Below are positions 56,201-64,000 of a DNA stretch of 64,000 nt, in pieces. The first letter of the stretch is position 1. Each line of letters begins with the position of its first letter. The notes beneath the pieces are model-generated. The model was given only the letters and a program-made list of their open reading frames with translations, made no database searches and was not told the DNA's origin. Origin of the DNA: Ipomoea triloba (taxonomy: Eukaryota > Streptophyta > Magnoliopsida > Solanales > Convolvulaceae); the NCBI RefSeq assembly GCF_003576645.1, contig NC_044919.1:27786591-27850590 (forward strand). The letters run 5' to 3'. Both the position numbers and the translations under genes were made by a program.

Positions 56201-57305
56201 CATTTCCCACTTTCAGAACGTCGTTTCCAGTGTAAGGCTCGGAGTGATCCAATAACCCAACATCGGGCGTAGCATGCGAAGTGGCTCCTGTGTCCGGGAA
56301 CCAGGAGTCCGACGGCGCTGAGTGCACTACATCGCCGGGGAATGCCGCATGGGCTTGCGGCGACGGCTTCTCATCATAACGCCGGAAGCAATTCACGGCG
56401 GTATGGCCGTAATTACGGCAGATCTGACACCTCGGTGAGTTTCGACCGCCTCCACGACCGGCGTTGCCATTACTGCGACCACGCCACTGCCTGCCGCCGC
56501 GACCACCGGAGTTGCGACCGCCGGTGTTGGTGCTGTTTCTGCCACGTCCAGCGAAGAACGCTGCGGGCGTGTTGTGCGACTGCGAGAGATCCGCGCCGCC
56601 TAACTCCTCTGCATGGAGGAACTCTTGGGCCTGAAGATGGTCGGCCAACTGCGGTAGTGTGATTGGCGTCGCCGCTGCTGTGAGATGGCTCGCCATGGAA
56701 CGGAACTCCGGCCGCAATCCCCGGAGTACGTAGAGGATTTGTTCATCGGCAGACAAGGGCCGGCCGGCGAGCGACAGCGCCTCCACGAGCATCTGCGCTG
56801 CCCCAAGGTATTCGGCCGGCGATGAGTTGCCTTGACGTAGGGTTTGGAACTGCCCGAGGAGGCTCAGGCACCGGGTACGGGATTGAGAAGCAAATGCCGC
56901 GGTGATCGAATCCCAGACTTCACGAGACGTCTCCTTGCCGACAGCCAAATACATTACTTCGCTAGTCAAGGATGAAACGATCAAGGATAGAATCCCTTGA
57001 TCTTGTTGCACCCACAGCGCATGCGCCGGATTGGAGACCGGAGGCTGGGTGGCGGCGGTCGACGACGACTGGTTTAGGGACGGCGATGGGATGGTGGACG
57101 GCGGGCATGGAAACGTACCGTCGATATATCCTAACAGGGATTGGCTACGGAGGAATGGGAGTATTTGGGTACGCCAGTATATGTAATTCCTTGTTGTTAG
57201 TTTAATGGTGACATGGTGGTTTGCGGTAGAGACCGGAGGAGGTGGTAGCGGGAGGGGAGCGACGATCGCCGGAGTGATGGCGCCGTCAGTCGCTGGAGTC
57301 GTCAT
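53250..57305 (-). CDS. Copia gag-pol polyprotein
   Basis: 1351 codons without interruption. In order: a gag region of about residues 25-240 (NYIYWRTQILPFLRS, LGQFQTLRQG); a glycine/arginine-rich linker; a CCHC zinc knuckle at residues 293-306 (CQICRNYGHTAVNC); an aspartic protease with DTGA at 338; a pre-integrase zinc motif (KIWHQRLGHPH to CSACQLGK); an integrase core with D529 (FMDIWG), D592 (SDLGGEY) and E626 (GRVERR); reverse transcriptase (LDIHNAFLNGHL, SLYGLKQAPRAWF, VDVDDII); and RNase H (SDSDWAGCPIDRKSTSGY, SSTEAEYKGLADLA, IADIFTKPL). This protease-integrase-RT-RNase H order is that of Ty1/copia. All catalytic motifs I can check are intact. Nothing suggests a host function. Confidence 0.97.
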   Translation of the reverse strand: MTTPATDGAITPAIVAPLPLPPPPVSTANHHVTIKLTTRNYIYWRTQILPFLRSQSLLGYIDGTFPCPPSTIPSPSLNQSSSTAATQPPVSNPAHALWVQQDQGILSLIVSSLTSEVMYLAVGKETSREVWDSITAAFASQSRTRCLSLLGQFQTLRQGNSSPAEYLGAAQMLVEALSLAGRPLSADEQILYVLRGLRPEFRSMASHLTAAATPITLPQLADHLQAQEFLHAEELGGADLSQSHNTPAAFFAGRGRNSTNTGGRNSGGRGGRQWRGRSNGNAGRGGGRNSPRCQICRNYGHTAVNCFRRYDEKPSPQAHAAFPGDVVHSAPSDSWFPDTGATSHATPDVGLLDHSEPYTGNDVLKVGNGSGLTITSVGSTVIPSKLHSLKMSNILHVPNLSLSLLSVYKFANENDVFFEFHKDCFFVKDCTTQTVLLKGVTSGGLYQLSLPHTHTALLSARASSKIWHQRLGHPHSQILQRILKQCPVTSHKDHTLEVCSACQLGKSSRFPLDRVSNNSTSVLDLIFMDIWGPSPVISHSGYRYFVLFVDDYTRYTWFYPLRVKSEIYKIFSLFRAMVERRFSRSIKAIQSDLGGEYRHLHTIFESLGISHRQSCAYTHEQNGRVERRNRHIVETGLSLLAQSSTPLKYWDYAFESATFLINCLPSSAIKFQTPHFQVYNTPPPYTFFRVFGCRCYPYLRPYNRHKIEFRSAPCVFLGYPITYRGYRCLDLNTGRVYTCRHVRFDESIFPFQEPLQEIDPTPTAESPWGSAPICTTVSPPQSHPPLSDSYVPSTDSRSSSPPETQVPTTSGVTKAATHAMRTRKKTKGTGEQFYALHTTTDPTCYTQAVKHSHWRDAMDQEFNALLHNNTWKLIPATPLMNIVGCKWVFRTKRKADGTVERYKARLVAKGFNQVAGEDYFDTFSPVVKPTTVRLLFSLAVSRSWVLRQLDIHNAFLNGHLSETVFMKQPPGYEDPMHPGHVCQLQRSLYGLKQAPRAWFKRLHDYLLSAGFASSKTDVSLFHYTSGDSRVYLLVDVDDIIMMGNDASLVDSLLLRLSSTFKIRDLGAPGFFLGIETLTYNDGFLLSQKRYMQDILVRAGMADCKPLATPAAVTLSTSPSLEPYDNPTQYRRIVGALQYLTITRPDLSFSVNRLCQFMHSPTADHWGLLKRVLRYIKGTLDMGLRIAPSSHFTLHGYSDSDWAGCPIDRKSTSGYAVFCGSNLISWVSRKQRTVARSSTEAEYKGLADLAAEVTWVISLLRELRLYSGQPATLWCDNLGATYMAANPVFHARTKHVEVDYHFVRDKVASGEFTVSFVSTQDQIADIFTKPLAAHRFATLRTKLNVVHSQPCA

Positions 57306-57362
57306 CGGAAGAGTGATCGGGGAGTTAGGAAACGGTTGAGGATTGATAGGACCTAACCTAGG

Positions 57363-57371
57363 CTGATACCA
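57363..57371 (-). other. Primer-binding site of the copia element
   Basis: Minus strand TGGTATCAG, complementary to the 3' end of initiator methionine tRNA as in most plant copia elements. It abuts the 5' LTR without a spacer. Confidence 0.88.
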
Positions 57372-57539
57372 GATGAACGTAGTATATTTCTCAACACAAC
57401 TGTATTACAGATACAAACCTTACCTATATGAGAGTTAGCATAAAACTCTCCTAGCCTATAGGTGATTGACTATTGACTAAATACTTATTCAATATAATAC
57501 AATCATATAACATAGTAATATAAAGTGACATGTCTAATA
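57372..57539 (-). repeat. 5' LTR of the copia element
   Basis: 168 bp, same sequence as the 3' LTR. On the minus strand it runs from TATTAGACATGTC to CTACGTTCATC. Confidence 0.93.
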
Positions 57540-57682
57540 GCTCGGACAGTAGGGAAGCCCACTACCGACCTGCCGAGCCCTTTGAGCACTTATCGACTTG
57601 TAACCGGGTTTGGGTCCTTGAGCCAATAAAAGATCGTATTTTCCGGTTTTCCTTGGTGCTCGTATTTTACAGTATCAATTAA

Positions 57683-58065
57683 AAAAAAAACATAAAAGTT
57701 GAGTTGAAAGTCAGAGTGGCCGCCAGCTGGCAGCCACTCTGACGCGCCTCATTATCAATGGAGTTTTTCACGGTTTTTTAGGAGTTTTTGTAAGTGTGAT
57801 TAGAAAAGACCATGTATTATGCTCTAATATAGATGCTCTTATCGTGGAGTTTTTTCGCGGTTTTTAAGAAGTTTTTGTAAGTGTAATTAGGAAAGAGAAT
57901 ATGAGAGAAAAGATAAAAAAGAAAAAAAAAGGAAAAAGAAAAAGAAATGAATTCTGACGGATAATTTTTTTTTTTTTTTTAAAAAAAAAACATAAAAGTT
58001 GAGTTGAAAGTCAGAGTGGCCGCCAGCTGGCAGACACTCTGACGCGCCCCATTATCAATGGCAAT
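57683..58065. repeat. Tandem A-B repeat blocks with a perfect palindrome
   Basis: Block B (57683-57770 and 57979-58065) contains AACATAAAAGTTGAGTTGAA and a roughly 30-bp palindrome with arms CAGAGTGGC/GCCACTCTG around GCCAGCTGGC. Block A (57813-57966) repeats 52600-52741. The second B has one base changed in the palindrome (GACACTCTG). The order A-B-A-B suggests an old tandem duplication before the LTR insertion. Confidence 0.75.
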
Positions 58066-58188
58066 CAAGATTTGCGACGGTTGGTTCTCCCCGGCGAGCT
58101 TAACCGGTGGCGGTGACCGGCGACGTTGCGTTTCAGGCTTCAAGATTTTTTTTTCCAGTTGTTTTGTGAAAGAAGTTGACTTTCGGTA

Positions 58189-58195
<7 letters not shown>

Positions 58196-58225
<30 letters not shown>

Positions 58226-58332
58226 TAATAGTAATAGTAATAATAAATAAATTAAATTTGAATCATTCGCAGGTTTCCTATCTAGGTGNGGGGGGGGGGG
58301 GGGGGGCGTCGGTGTGTGTGTGTGTGTGTGTT
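58196..58332. repeat. Microsatellite cluster with single N
   Basis: AAT repeats (58192-58224), a G homopolymer with N at 58289, and a TG repeat (58310-58331). Sequence quality is doubtful here. Confidence 0.88.
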
Positions 58333-58419
58333 TTTTTTTAAAATTATTTTAAAATTGTTTTAATTTTTTATTTTAATAGTTTATTATTAAAAATTATTTT
58401 AAAATGAAGACATCCACGT

Positions 58420-58572
58420 AAGCAGGTAACCTGATTAAATAGAGGGTAACCTGCTATCAGGTGAAATGGCATACATTAACCTGATGAAATAGATGATAAC
58501 CTGCTATCAGGTGAAATTGCATACATTAACCTGATGAAATAGATGGTAACCTGCTATCAGGTGAAATTGTAT
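58420..58572. repeat. Approximately 58-bp tandem triplication
   Basis: Three near-identical copies of AACCTGCTATCAGGTGAAAT followed by GCATACATTAACCTGATGAA. AACCTGCTATCAGGT is itself close to a palindrome. Non-coding. Confidence 0.87.
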
Positions 58573-58989
58573 ACTTTTGAAGTGTTCAATGACCTAATTG
58601 TACTATTTTTTTTGTTCAGTGGCCTAATTGCACTTTCAGGTTACGTTCAATGGCCAATTTGAACATTATTCATTTTTAAAACTATTTGATTATTCCTATA
58701 ATTACAAAACTGATTATCTAATTAATTTAACCTTATCACTCTTTAGTCTTCATTTCAACCTTTCTCATTTCTGTCATTATCTAATTAATTTAACCTTATC
58801 ACTCTTCATTTCAACCTTTCTCATTTCGTCGCCTACCCTCATCTCTCATTTCTTATTGCATTGCCTACTCACATCATCGCCACTCTTAAAATTAATTGAC
58901 TTGATTTTTTGTTTTTATATTTTTAAAATATTTATTTTTATTATAAGGTCATACATAATCAAATATCAATATTAGTTCATTCCAATTGC
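58573..58989. other. Intergenic, no gene seen
   Basis: A direct repeat of TAATTAATTTAACCTTATCA at about 58720 and 58781 lies in CT-rich sequence. The 115-codon + frame at 58628-58975 is this low-complexity stretch and not a credible protein. Confidence 0.45.
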
Positions 58990-59328
58990 ACCATACTACC
59001 AAACATGTTATTTTGTAGCATTGAAGCCCAAAAATCGTTTAGTGACATGTCATTGCAAATCACTAGGATCTTGACAACCCTCTAACCAATTTTCAGCTAA
59101 ATTTCAAGATCAAACACCAGTAATTGGCAACTGTCGAACGGTCCAGTTAGTCGCCTTCTCCATTCGCTAGAGAAAGTTGTTGGAGAAACTGATCTACCTT
59201 CTCCAAACATGATCGGCAACCATTTGATGGTCTTCCTTGCTAGAGTTATCGAAGGATCGCTGAAACCCTAGTGACTTGCAATTACAAACGATTTTTGAGC
59301 TTCAATGCTCCAAAATAACATGTTTATG
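58990..59328. mobile_element. Foldback MITE with about 40-bp arms
   Basis: AAACATGTTATTTTGTAGCA, then TTGAAGCCCAAAAATCG, at the left is inverted at the right as CGATTTTTGAGCTTCAATGC, then AAAATAACATGTTT. The interior has GAGAAAGTTG/TTCTCC motifs. No target duplication was determined. Confidence 0.72.
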
Positions 59329-59329
59329 G

Positions 59330-60325
59330 ATTTAATTGTAACTTCTAAAAATTTAAGAGGCTAATTAACTTTTTGAGTAAAGTTCAAAGACTTGACATTA
59401 TTTCCTAAATTAAATAAATAACCGGACCTCTTTATTGCTCAATTCATATAAAATGCATTATAATTTATTTATTTGAAAAAAAAAAAAAAAAAAAACCTCG
59501 AGGGTATATCATGAACTTAAATACAATCAAGATGTTCCACTCTCAGGGTCTTTCAACATTAACTAGCCAACTGAGAACTTAAAATCAAGACATCATAAAA
59601 AACCAGGAAAGAAAAATTGATGACTAGTCATTTTCCTTATCAAAGTAGCATACATTTTTTCATAAATAATTCTAGCTTTTAATGTTAGAAAAAGTAACAT
59701 ACACCTTTTCTGATGATAAAAGGGCAAATTATATCATGGGGCAAATTATATCATGGGCTGGATCTACCTTGTATTGTAGACCCTAATTCAAAAATAACCT
59801 TCAAATTTTATGTGTTTGACACATTCTGCAACGGCAAATGAAAGTTTATATATCTATCTCTATCATATTATGTGTCAGCAATTATCAAGTTATTTGTTTA
59901 CATGTACAAAAACGGTTAACTGTAGGTATAAAATATGTTAAGTGAATGTACATAATTTTTGTATCAAGATCCACAATGCAATATAAACCATGGTTCATGG
60001 ATAAGAATTGTGATAAAGGGTGTTGACTCTGGATAGGAGCAAGAAACATCATCAAATTTATCCATCCCTACCTGTATCTACCTGATTCTTAGTTCTGAAG
60101 CTATCACTTTCATATACAGTGCATAAAACAAGAAGAAATATCAGAGCCACATTGACATTTGTATCATGTCCGTAGTTATTTAGCCTCACATTTTAAAACA
60201 GACAAATCCGGCAGGAAGAGGCATTTCTTGTAAATTGAACATGACATAAATGCCAGAGTTTCACAAGGGAGGCCTTTAATTGCATCGTGTGATAGGAAGG
60301 ACTGCTCTATCAGTGTATCCCATCC
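59330..60325. other. 3' flank of the aminoacylase gene
   Basis: AT-rich with a poly-A run near 59479-59495. A 20-bp exact duplication (GGCAAATTATATCATGG, twice) lies at 59724-59757. Fragments of the GGACC...GGTTCATGG foldback family occur at 59755-60000. The transcript's 3' untranslated region should lie just left of 60326. Confidence 0.45.
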
Positions 60326-63300
60326 TCATAATTCTGCTTTGGACTCATCATCTCGAGTGTGCTCAACAAAAGATGCATATGCCCTGATTATTGACTCGTA
60401 AACACGAATTCCCTTCAAATATTCATCCTTGTTCAAAAACTGAAGAATTTCAAACACTACTAATTAGAATTGGTTATACATTCAAAAAGAAACCAGAATG
60501 TGTATATATATGTATTCATTTCAGTGGTTGACTGCAACCTGTTCTCACCCAAATCTTTGCACTTATTCTCTCTTAGGTGTCATACTTCTATCCTATTAGG
60601 CCATTGTATCTTTTGTAACACATTACGGTTAAAGAGAAGACAAGTGCAGAGAGAGAAGTTTTCATCTCAAAGTACTTTGGCTATGTTTGGCATGCCTAGT
60701 TGAAAGCTAAAAAAACTAGTAGCTAATAAGCTAACTAATTGAAATTAAAGTGTTTGGTAAAATTAATTGCTGAATTAGTTGATAAATATAAAAAGACATA
60801 AAAGGATAAATTAAGATATTAAGATTTTGATTAATGAATGATAGTGCCAATGCGTCATTTTTGTAAATTAATAAGCTTGAAATGCTACTTGCGTTTAAAA
60901 TACGCTACTCCCCATGTTTTACCAAAAATGGTAGGCTTAAAATAAGTTATAAACTCTAAAATAAGCTCTACCAAACACAGCCTTTGTCTTACATAATTGC
61001 AGAAAAGAAGATTGCTTGATATTAAGATGGCAGTAATAAAAGGTAAGAGAAAATGTATACTTATGAAAACAATAAGAATGTGCATCAGAATAGATCTTCT
61101 GAGACAAAGACTATTGTATATAGAAACTAAAGTGCTAACCTCATTGTGATCATGAAGGAGAATGGGAGTGTTTGCCATAGGAGAAAAGCCAATAGCTGGC
61201 AAACCTATCTCTCTAAAGTAGCGGGCATCTGTTGAGGCAGGAAATATTTCTGGCTTTCCTAGTTTCCCATTTGCATCCTTGACAGCTTCCTCTAATAAGG
61301 CCCACCAAATATTAGAACTATCAGGAGACGTAAGTGCTGGTCTTCCAAACTTATCATATATGGATGCCTTAGCCTTGAACTGTCCAAGCTACAACAATGA
61401 TCAGAACAATTGCAATTTTCGGAAGCAACATGTTTCTACATATATGTGACAATGATGCAGGAAATTTCAGTTAAGCAGATGGACAAAACAAGTTCCAAAA
61501 CACTGAAAAATGGGGTCCTCGCAGCCATTTGCAAAAAACAAGGCTCCATTTGGGTACAATAGGATGCAAAAGCAGACATTGGAACATAAAGGGATCAAAG
61601 GAACTGAATTTCTTTAATGAAAATATGTAGAGAAAATGCTATATTTATATATACAAGACAAGATACAAGTCAGGCTAAGCCCAATATTAAAACCCTAGCA
61701 TACTTTCCAGCCTCATCAATAAAAGCACAGGAAAACAACAACAACAACACACACACACACAAATTTTTATTTAAAAAAAAAGAAAAAAAGAAAAAAAGAA
61801 CAGCTCAATTTTGATTACTTCAATTCATATTCTTTCTACACATTGACATGAGCAAAGAAGAACCACAACTTCAAGCATTATCAAGACACACCCTTGTGAA
61901 CTGCACCATTGATGTATAATGTCACAAATTTCCTTCTTACCTTAAAGGTCATGTTGCGTGAAGCAGGTGCCCATTCCTCAATAATTCGTCTCTCCAATGA
62001 GGTTTGATCAGCAGTTGGTGGAACTCGAATATCAAAGCCTGCTTCTGCTTCAGACGGCTGCAAGTTCATGACAAAGCCCTGAGAAGATGAAAAGAATCCA
62101 CAAAATCAGTAACAAATATGATGATATCAAATATATGGCTAATCAAATCTATGGTAACCACTACTCATTATATCTTAATCATCATTTAAGCTACAACAAT
62201 TAAAGTATGAACCAATGAACTAAAGATGAGTTTCAGCATTGCAGATGCAAATCAGGTCAATTGGTGAATCCACTTCCAGGTAGCTGAGACCATCCAATAA
62301 AATTAAAAAGAAACACATAAAATTGAAACAGGATTAGTTTGAATCACGAAATCAGCAGATGAAGGAAGAGGATCGATGTGGTCGTCTTCCATACAAATTT
62401 TAGGCTATGTTTGGTTCGAACATGGGAATGGGAATCAAATACTTGGTTGGTAGAATGGTAGTAGGATGGAATTGAAATGATTACCAATATTAATGTTTGG
62501 TTATGTATGACCCTATAATCGGAATAAAGGTTTTGAAAATACAAAAACAAAAAATCAAGGCAATTGAAGTGGTTATGAAGTTAGTAGGCAATGCAGTGAG
62601 GAAGTCAGTGAAGTGAGGAGAGATGAGTGAAAGAGGCAAAGAAATGAGGAGGGATAAAGCTGAATTAATGGAATGATACCTGATTTAAATTAGGTAATAG
62701 ATTTTGTAATTACAGGGGTAATCAAATCCTATAACTGTGTTTTAAAAAGTTGTCAATCAAACATTGTTTATGACTTTCATTCGCAGTGTCTAACCCCACG
62801 AAGCAAACACACTTGTACTTTAAAAGTTGTCAACCAAACAAACTTTCATTCTCATCCCTAGTGTCTAACCCCATGAACCAAACACACCCTTAATATGCAT
62901 TGCACATGTACAACAACCAGACACTAACCACTTCAGTAGTAGTAGATAAACAGATACAAGAAAAAGTATGCCTTGCCTATTGCAGTGCCTAGCAAATAGC
63001 AATATATAAATAGAGCTTGAAATTTGAGGTTGTTGGGGGTTAAGAAAAGAGCAAATACCGTAGGGGAAGGGGTGCCAGCTTTCAAAGACACCATATTAAC
63101 AGAAATGACTTCTCCTTCAGCCTTGAGGCCAGCCTTGACTAAGTCAAACTGAGCAGCCCTGAACCTCCTTATACTTTCAATACTCTTAAAAAGATTCTCC
63201 ATGGCAGAATTATCATAGAGCTTGGCACCGTGTCCAGGGGCCCCAACTGCCTTGATAATCAACCACCAAGGGGACCTCTCACCGTAGAAGGCGCGATAGT

Positions 63301-64000
63301 TATCCGTGGGGGAAGCCAACCCCTCGTCGAGCACAATCCCGACGTTCATCTTCGAAAAGATATCAGAATGTGCAAAGCTCTCAGCGCCGTCGTGGCCACC
63401 GATTTCCTCATCGGGGACGAAGGAGAGGTAGACGGAGCGGATAGGCTGGAATCCAGAAGCCTTGAGGCTGCGAATCGCTTCCAAGTACTGGAGGCCGACG
63501 CATTTCATGTCCTGGGAGCCCCTGGCGTAGATGTTACCGGTTGCGCTATCGATTTGGGCGCCAAAAGGCGGGTGCGACCACTTGTGAGGCTCGGAAGGGA
63601 CGACGTCGGTGTGGGAATTGAGGAGGATAGTGGGGAGGGTGGAGTCCTTGCCAGGCCACTTGAGGATAACCACAGGCTTCCCCTTCACGAATTCTACAAT
63701 CTGAGTTTCCAGGGATAGGGATTTCGCCTGAGAGATTATGAAATCCGCCGCTTCTCCGTACCTTGGCTCGGGTTGGGCGGTGTCGATTCGGAGGTATGCC
63801 TGGAATCTCGATATGATTTCCGCCGCCGCCGAAAATTCACTTGCCGCCGCCGTGCCTATCAAACAGAGAAAGCAGGATCGATCGAGCTCGCTCCGAATTT
63901 CATAGAAACGAAAAAGGAAAATTATTATAGGGGATTTGATTACCTGATAATAATGTTAAAACCGGAAGAAGTAGAAGAAGAATTGAAGCAGCATAGCCGC
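60326..64000 (-). CDS. ACY1: Aminoacylase-1 (M20 metallopeptidase), 5' end cut by the window
   Basis: Hydrolyses N-acyl amino acids to free amino acid and carboxylate. Exons read leftwards: 63944->64000, 63059-63855, 61941-62078, 61140-61388 and 60326-60439; all introns are GT-AG and frames join without gaps. About 450 residues are visible; the start codon is beyond the edge. The visible first exon encodes a signal peptide (GYAASILLLLPVLTLLSG). Dinuclear-zinc M20 motifs are all present: H in NSHTDVVP, D in GSQDMK, E-E in PDEEIGGHDG, E in VLDEG and H in LLHDHNE. The lid/dimer domain follows SPWWLIIKAVGAPGHG. The C-terminus is SKAEL, a KDEL-like tail, so ER location is plausible. Introns 2 and 4 carry MITEs. 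Exon 1 shares its DNA with FKBP exon 1. The gene symbol is given by family only. Confidence 0.93.
60679..60982. mobile_element. hAT-like MITE in an aminoacylase intron
   Basis: The ends GGCTATGTTTGG and CCAAACACAGCC are inverted. TTT on both sides may be the target duplication. It lies within the last intron (60440-61139). Confidence 0.68.
62403..62889. mobile_element. Tourist-like MITE in an aminoacylase intron
   Basis: The ends GGCTATGTTTGGTTCGAAC and ATGAACCAAACACACCC are inverted, with TTA on each side. The right part contains two copies of GTGTCTAACCCCANGAANC, suggesting an internal duplication of the right end. It lies in intron 2 (62079-63058). Confidence 0.75.

Larger units (their letters stand above)
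53075..57539 (-). mobile_element. Intact Ty1/copia LTR retrotransposon
   Basis: 4465 bp, with two 168-bp LTRs that I read as identical (53075-53242 and 57372-57539). On the minus strand the primer-binding site TGGTATCAG follows the 5' LTR directly (57363-57371), matching initiator-Met tRNA. A polypurine tract (GAGGGGGCG, 53243-53251) precedes the 3' LTR. The target duplication is GCTCG (5 bp, at 53070-53074 and 57540-57544), or GCTCGGA if the LTR ends at CA. The LTR starts TATTAG instead of the usual TGTTAG. One complete polyprotein ORF fills the interior. Identical LTRs and an open ORF mean very recent insertion and possible autonomy. The short LTRs and compact size fit the Ale/Retrofit-like lineages. 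Confidence 0.95.
52747..57677 (+). mobile_element. Solo LTR (about 461 bp) split by a nested copia element
   Basis: The pieces 52747-53074 and 57545-57677 join into one LTR starting TGATAGTAC and ending AGTATCA, that is TG...CA with inverted TGATA/TATCA termini. The exact 5-bp flanks ATTAA (52742-52746 and 57678-57682) are its target duplication. A TATA box (CTATAAATAG, 53001-53010) and a polyadenylation-type AATAAA (57625-57630) lie in the expected order. No internal retrotransposon region remains, so this is a solo LTR, orientation + by the TATA and AATAAA. The family is not identified. Confidence 0.85.

Noticed and set aside
56342..56662. Plus-strand frames within the copia element
   Set aside because: They are shadows of the polyprotein in the gag and zinc-knuckle region.
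63230..63718. 162-codon plus-strand frame
   Set aside because: Antisense to aminoacylase exon 2, which has clear catalytic motifs. Openness follows from codon composition.

Overview
The window reads as nuclear DNA of a flowering plant. Genes are split by GT-AG introns, gaps between genes are long and AT-rich, plant-only families are present (PORR, DUF1639, neprosin-like, FAR1-like), and transposon families are plant-typical. The style of several MITEs and the frequent ACTCCGTA motif suggest an asterid, possibly Convolvulaceae (Ipomoea-like); that placement is inference.

Layout. Positions 1-24700 hold almost no host genes and are a mosaic of nested transposons: a 1.5 kb hAT element with a broken transposase start and a MULE-type MITE inside it (1080-2626); a segmental duplication (3400-6560 and 7465-9080) in which the copies act as filled and empty sites for each other; a 3.2 kb Helitron carrying a decayed RPA-like gene and complex minisatellites (9213-12441); a FAR1-like gene fragment; and several MITEs and a SINE with clear target-site duplications. 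Five host gene models follow: a neprosin-domain protein (25019-27719, +), a DUF1639 protein (29162-30611, -), an ER-type FKBP prolyl isomerase (36539-41352, -), a PORR-domain organelle RNA-binding protein (45821-47212, -) and aminoacylase-1 (60326 to beyond 64000, -). Between them lie two long-TIR MULE-like elements, more MITEs, an orphan kinesin exon (47928-48098), a 1.63 kb duplication with a single N at its junction (49144-52400), and an intact young Ty1/copia retrotransposon (53075-57539) nested in the solo LTR of a second LTR element (52747-57677).

How the genes relate. No operon or obvious pathway cluster is present. The most unexpected link is between the FKBP and aminoacylase genes, 22 kb apart on the same strand: their first exons, encoding the signal peptide, are nearly the same DNA down to the first splice donor and intron phase, while the rest of the proteins are unrelated. 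Both proteins also end in KDEL-like tetrapeptides (KSEL and KAEL), so both are predicted to enter and perhaps stay in the ER. This looks like exon shuffling of a signal-peptide exon.

Limits: everything was read by eye; percentages and repeat boundaries are approximate, and family names come from motif recognition without database search. Assembly gaps lie at 6612-6849 and 14091-14138, with single Ns at 50772 and 58289.
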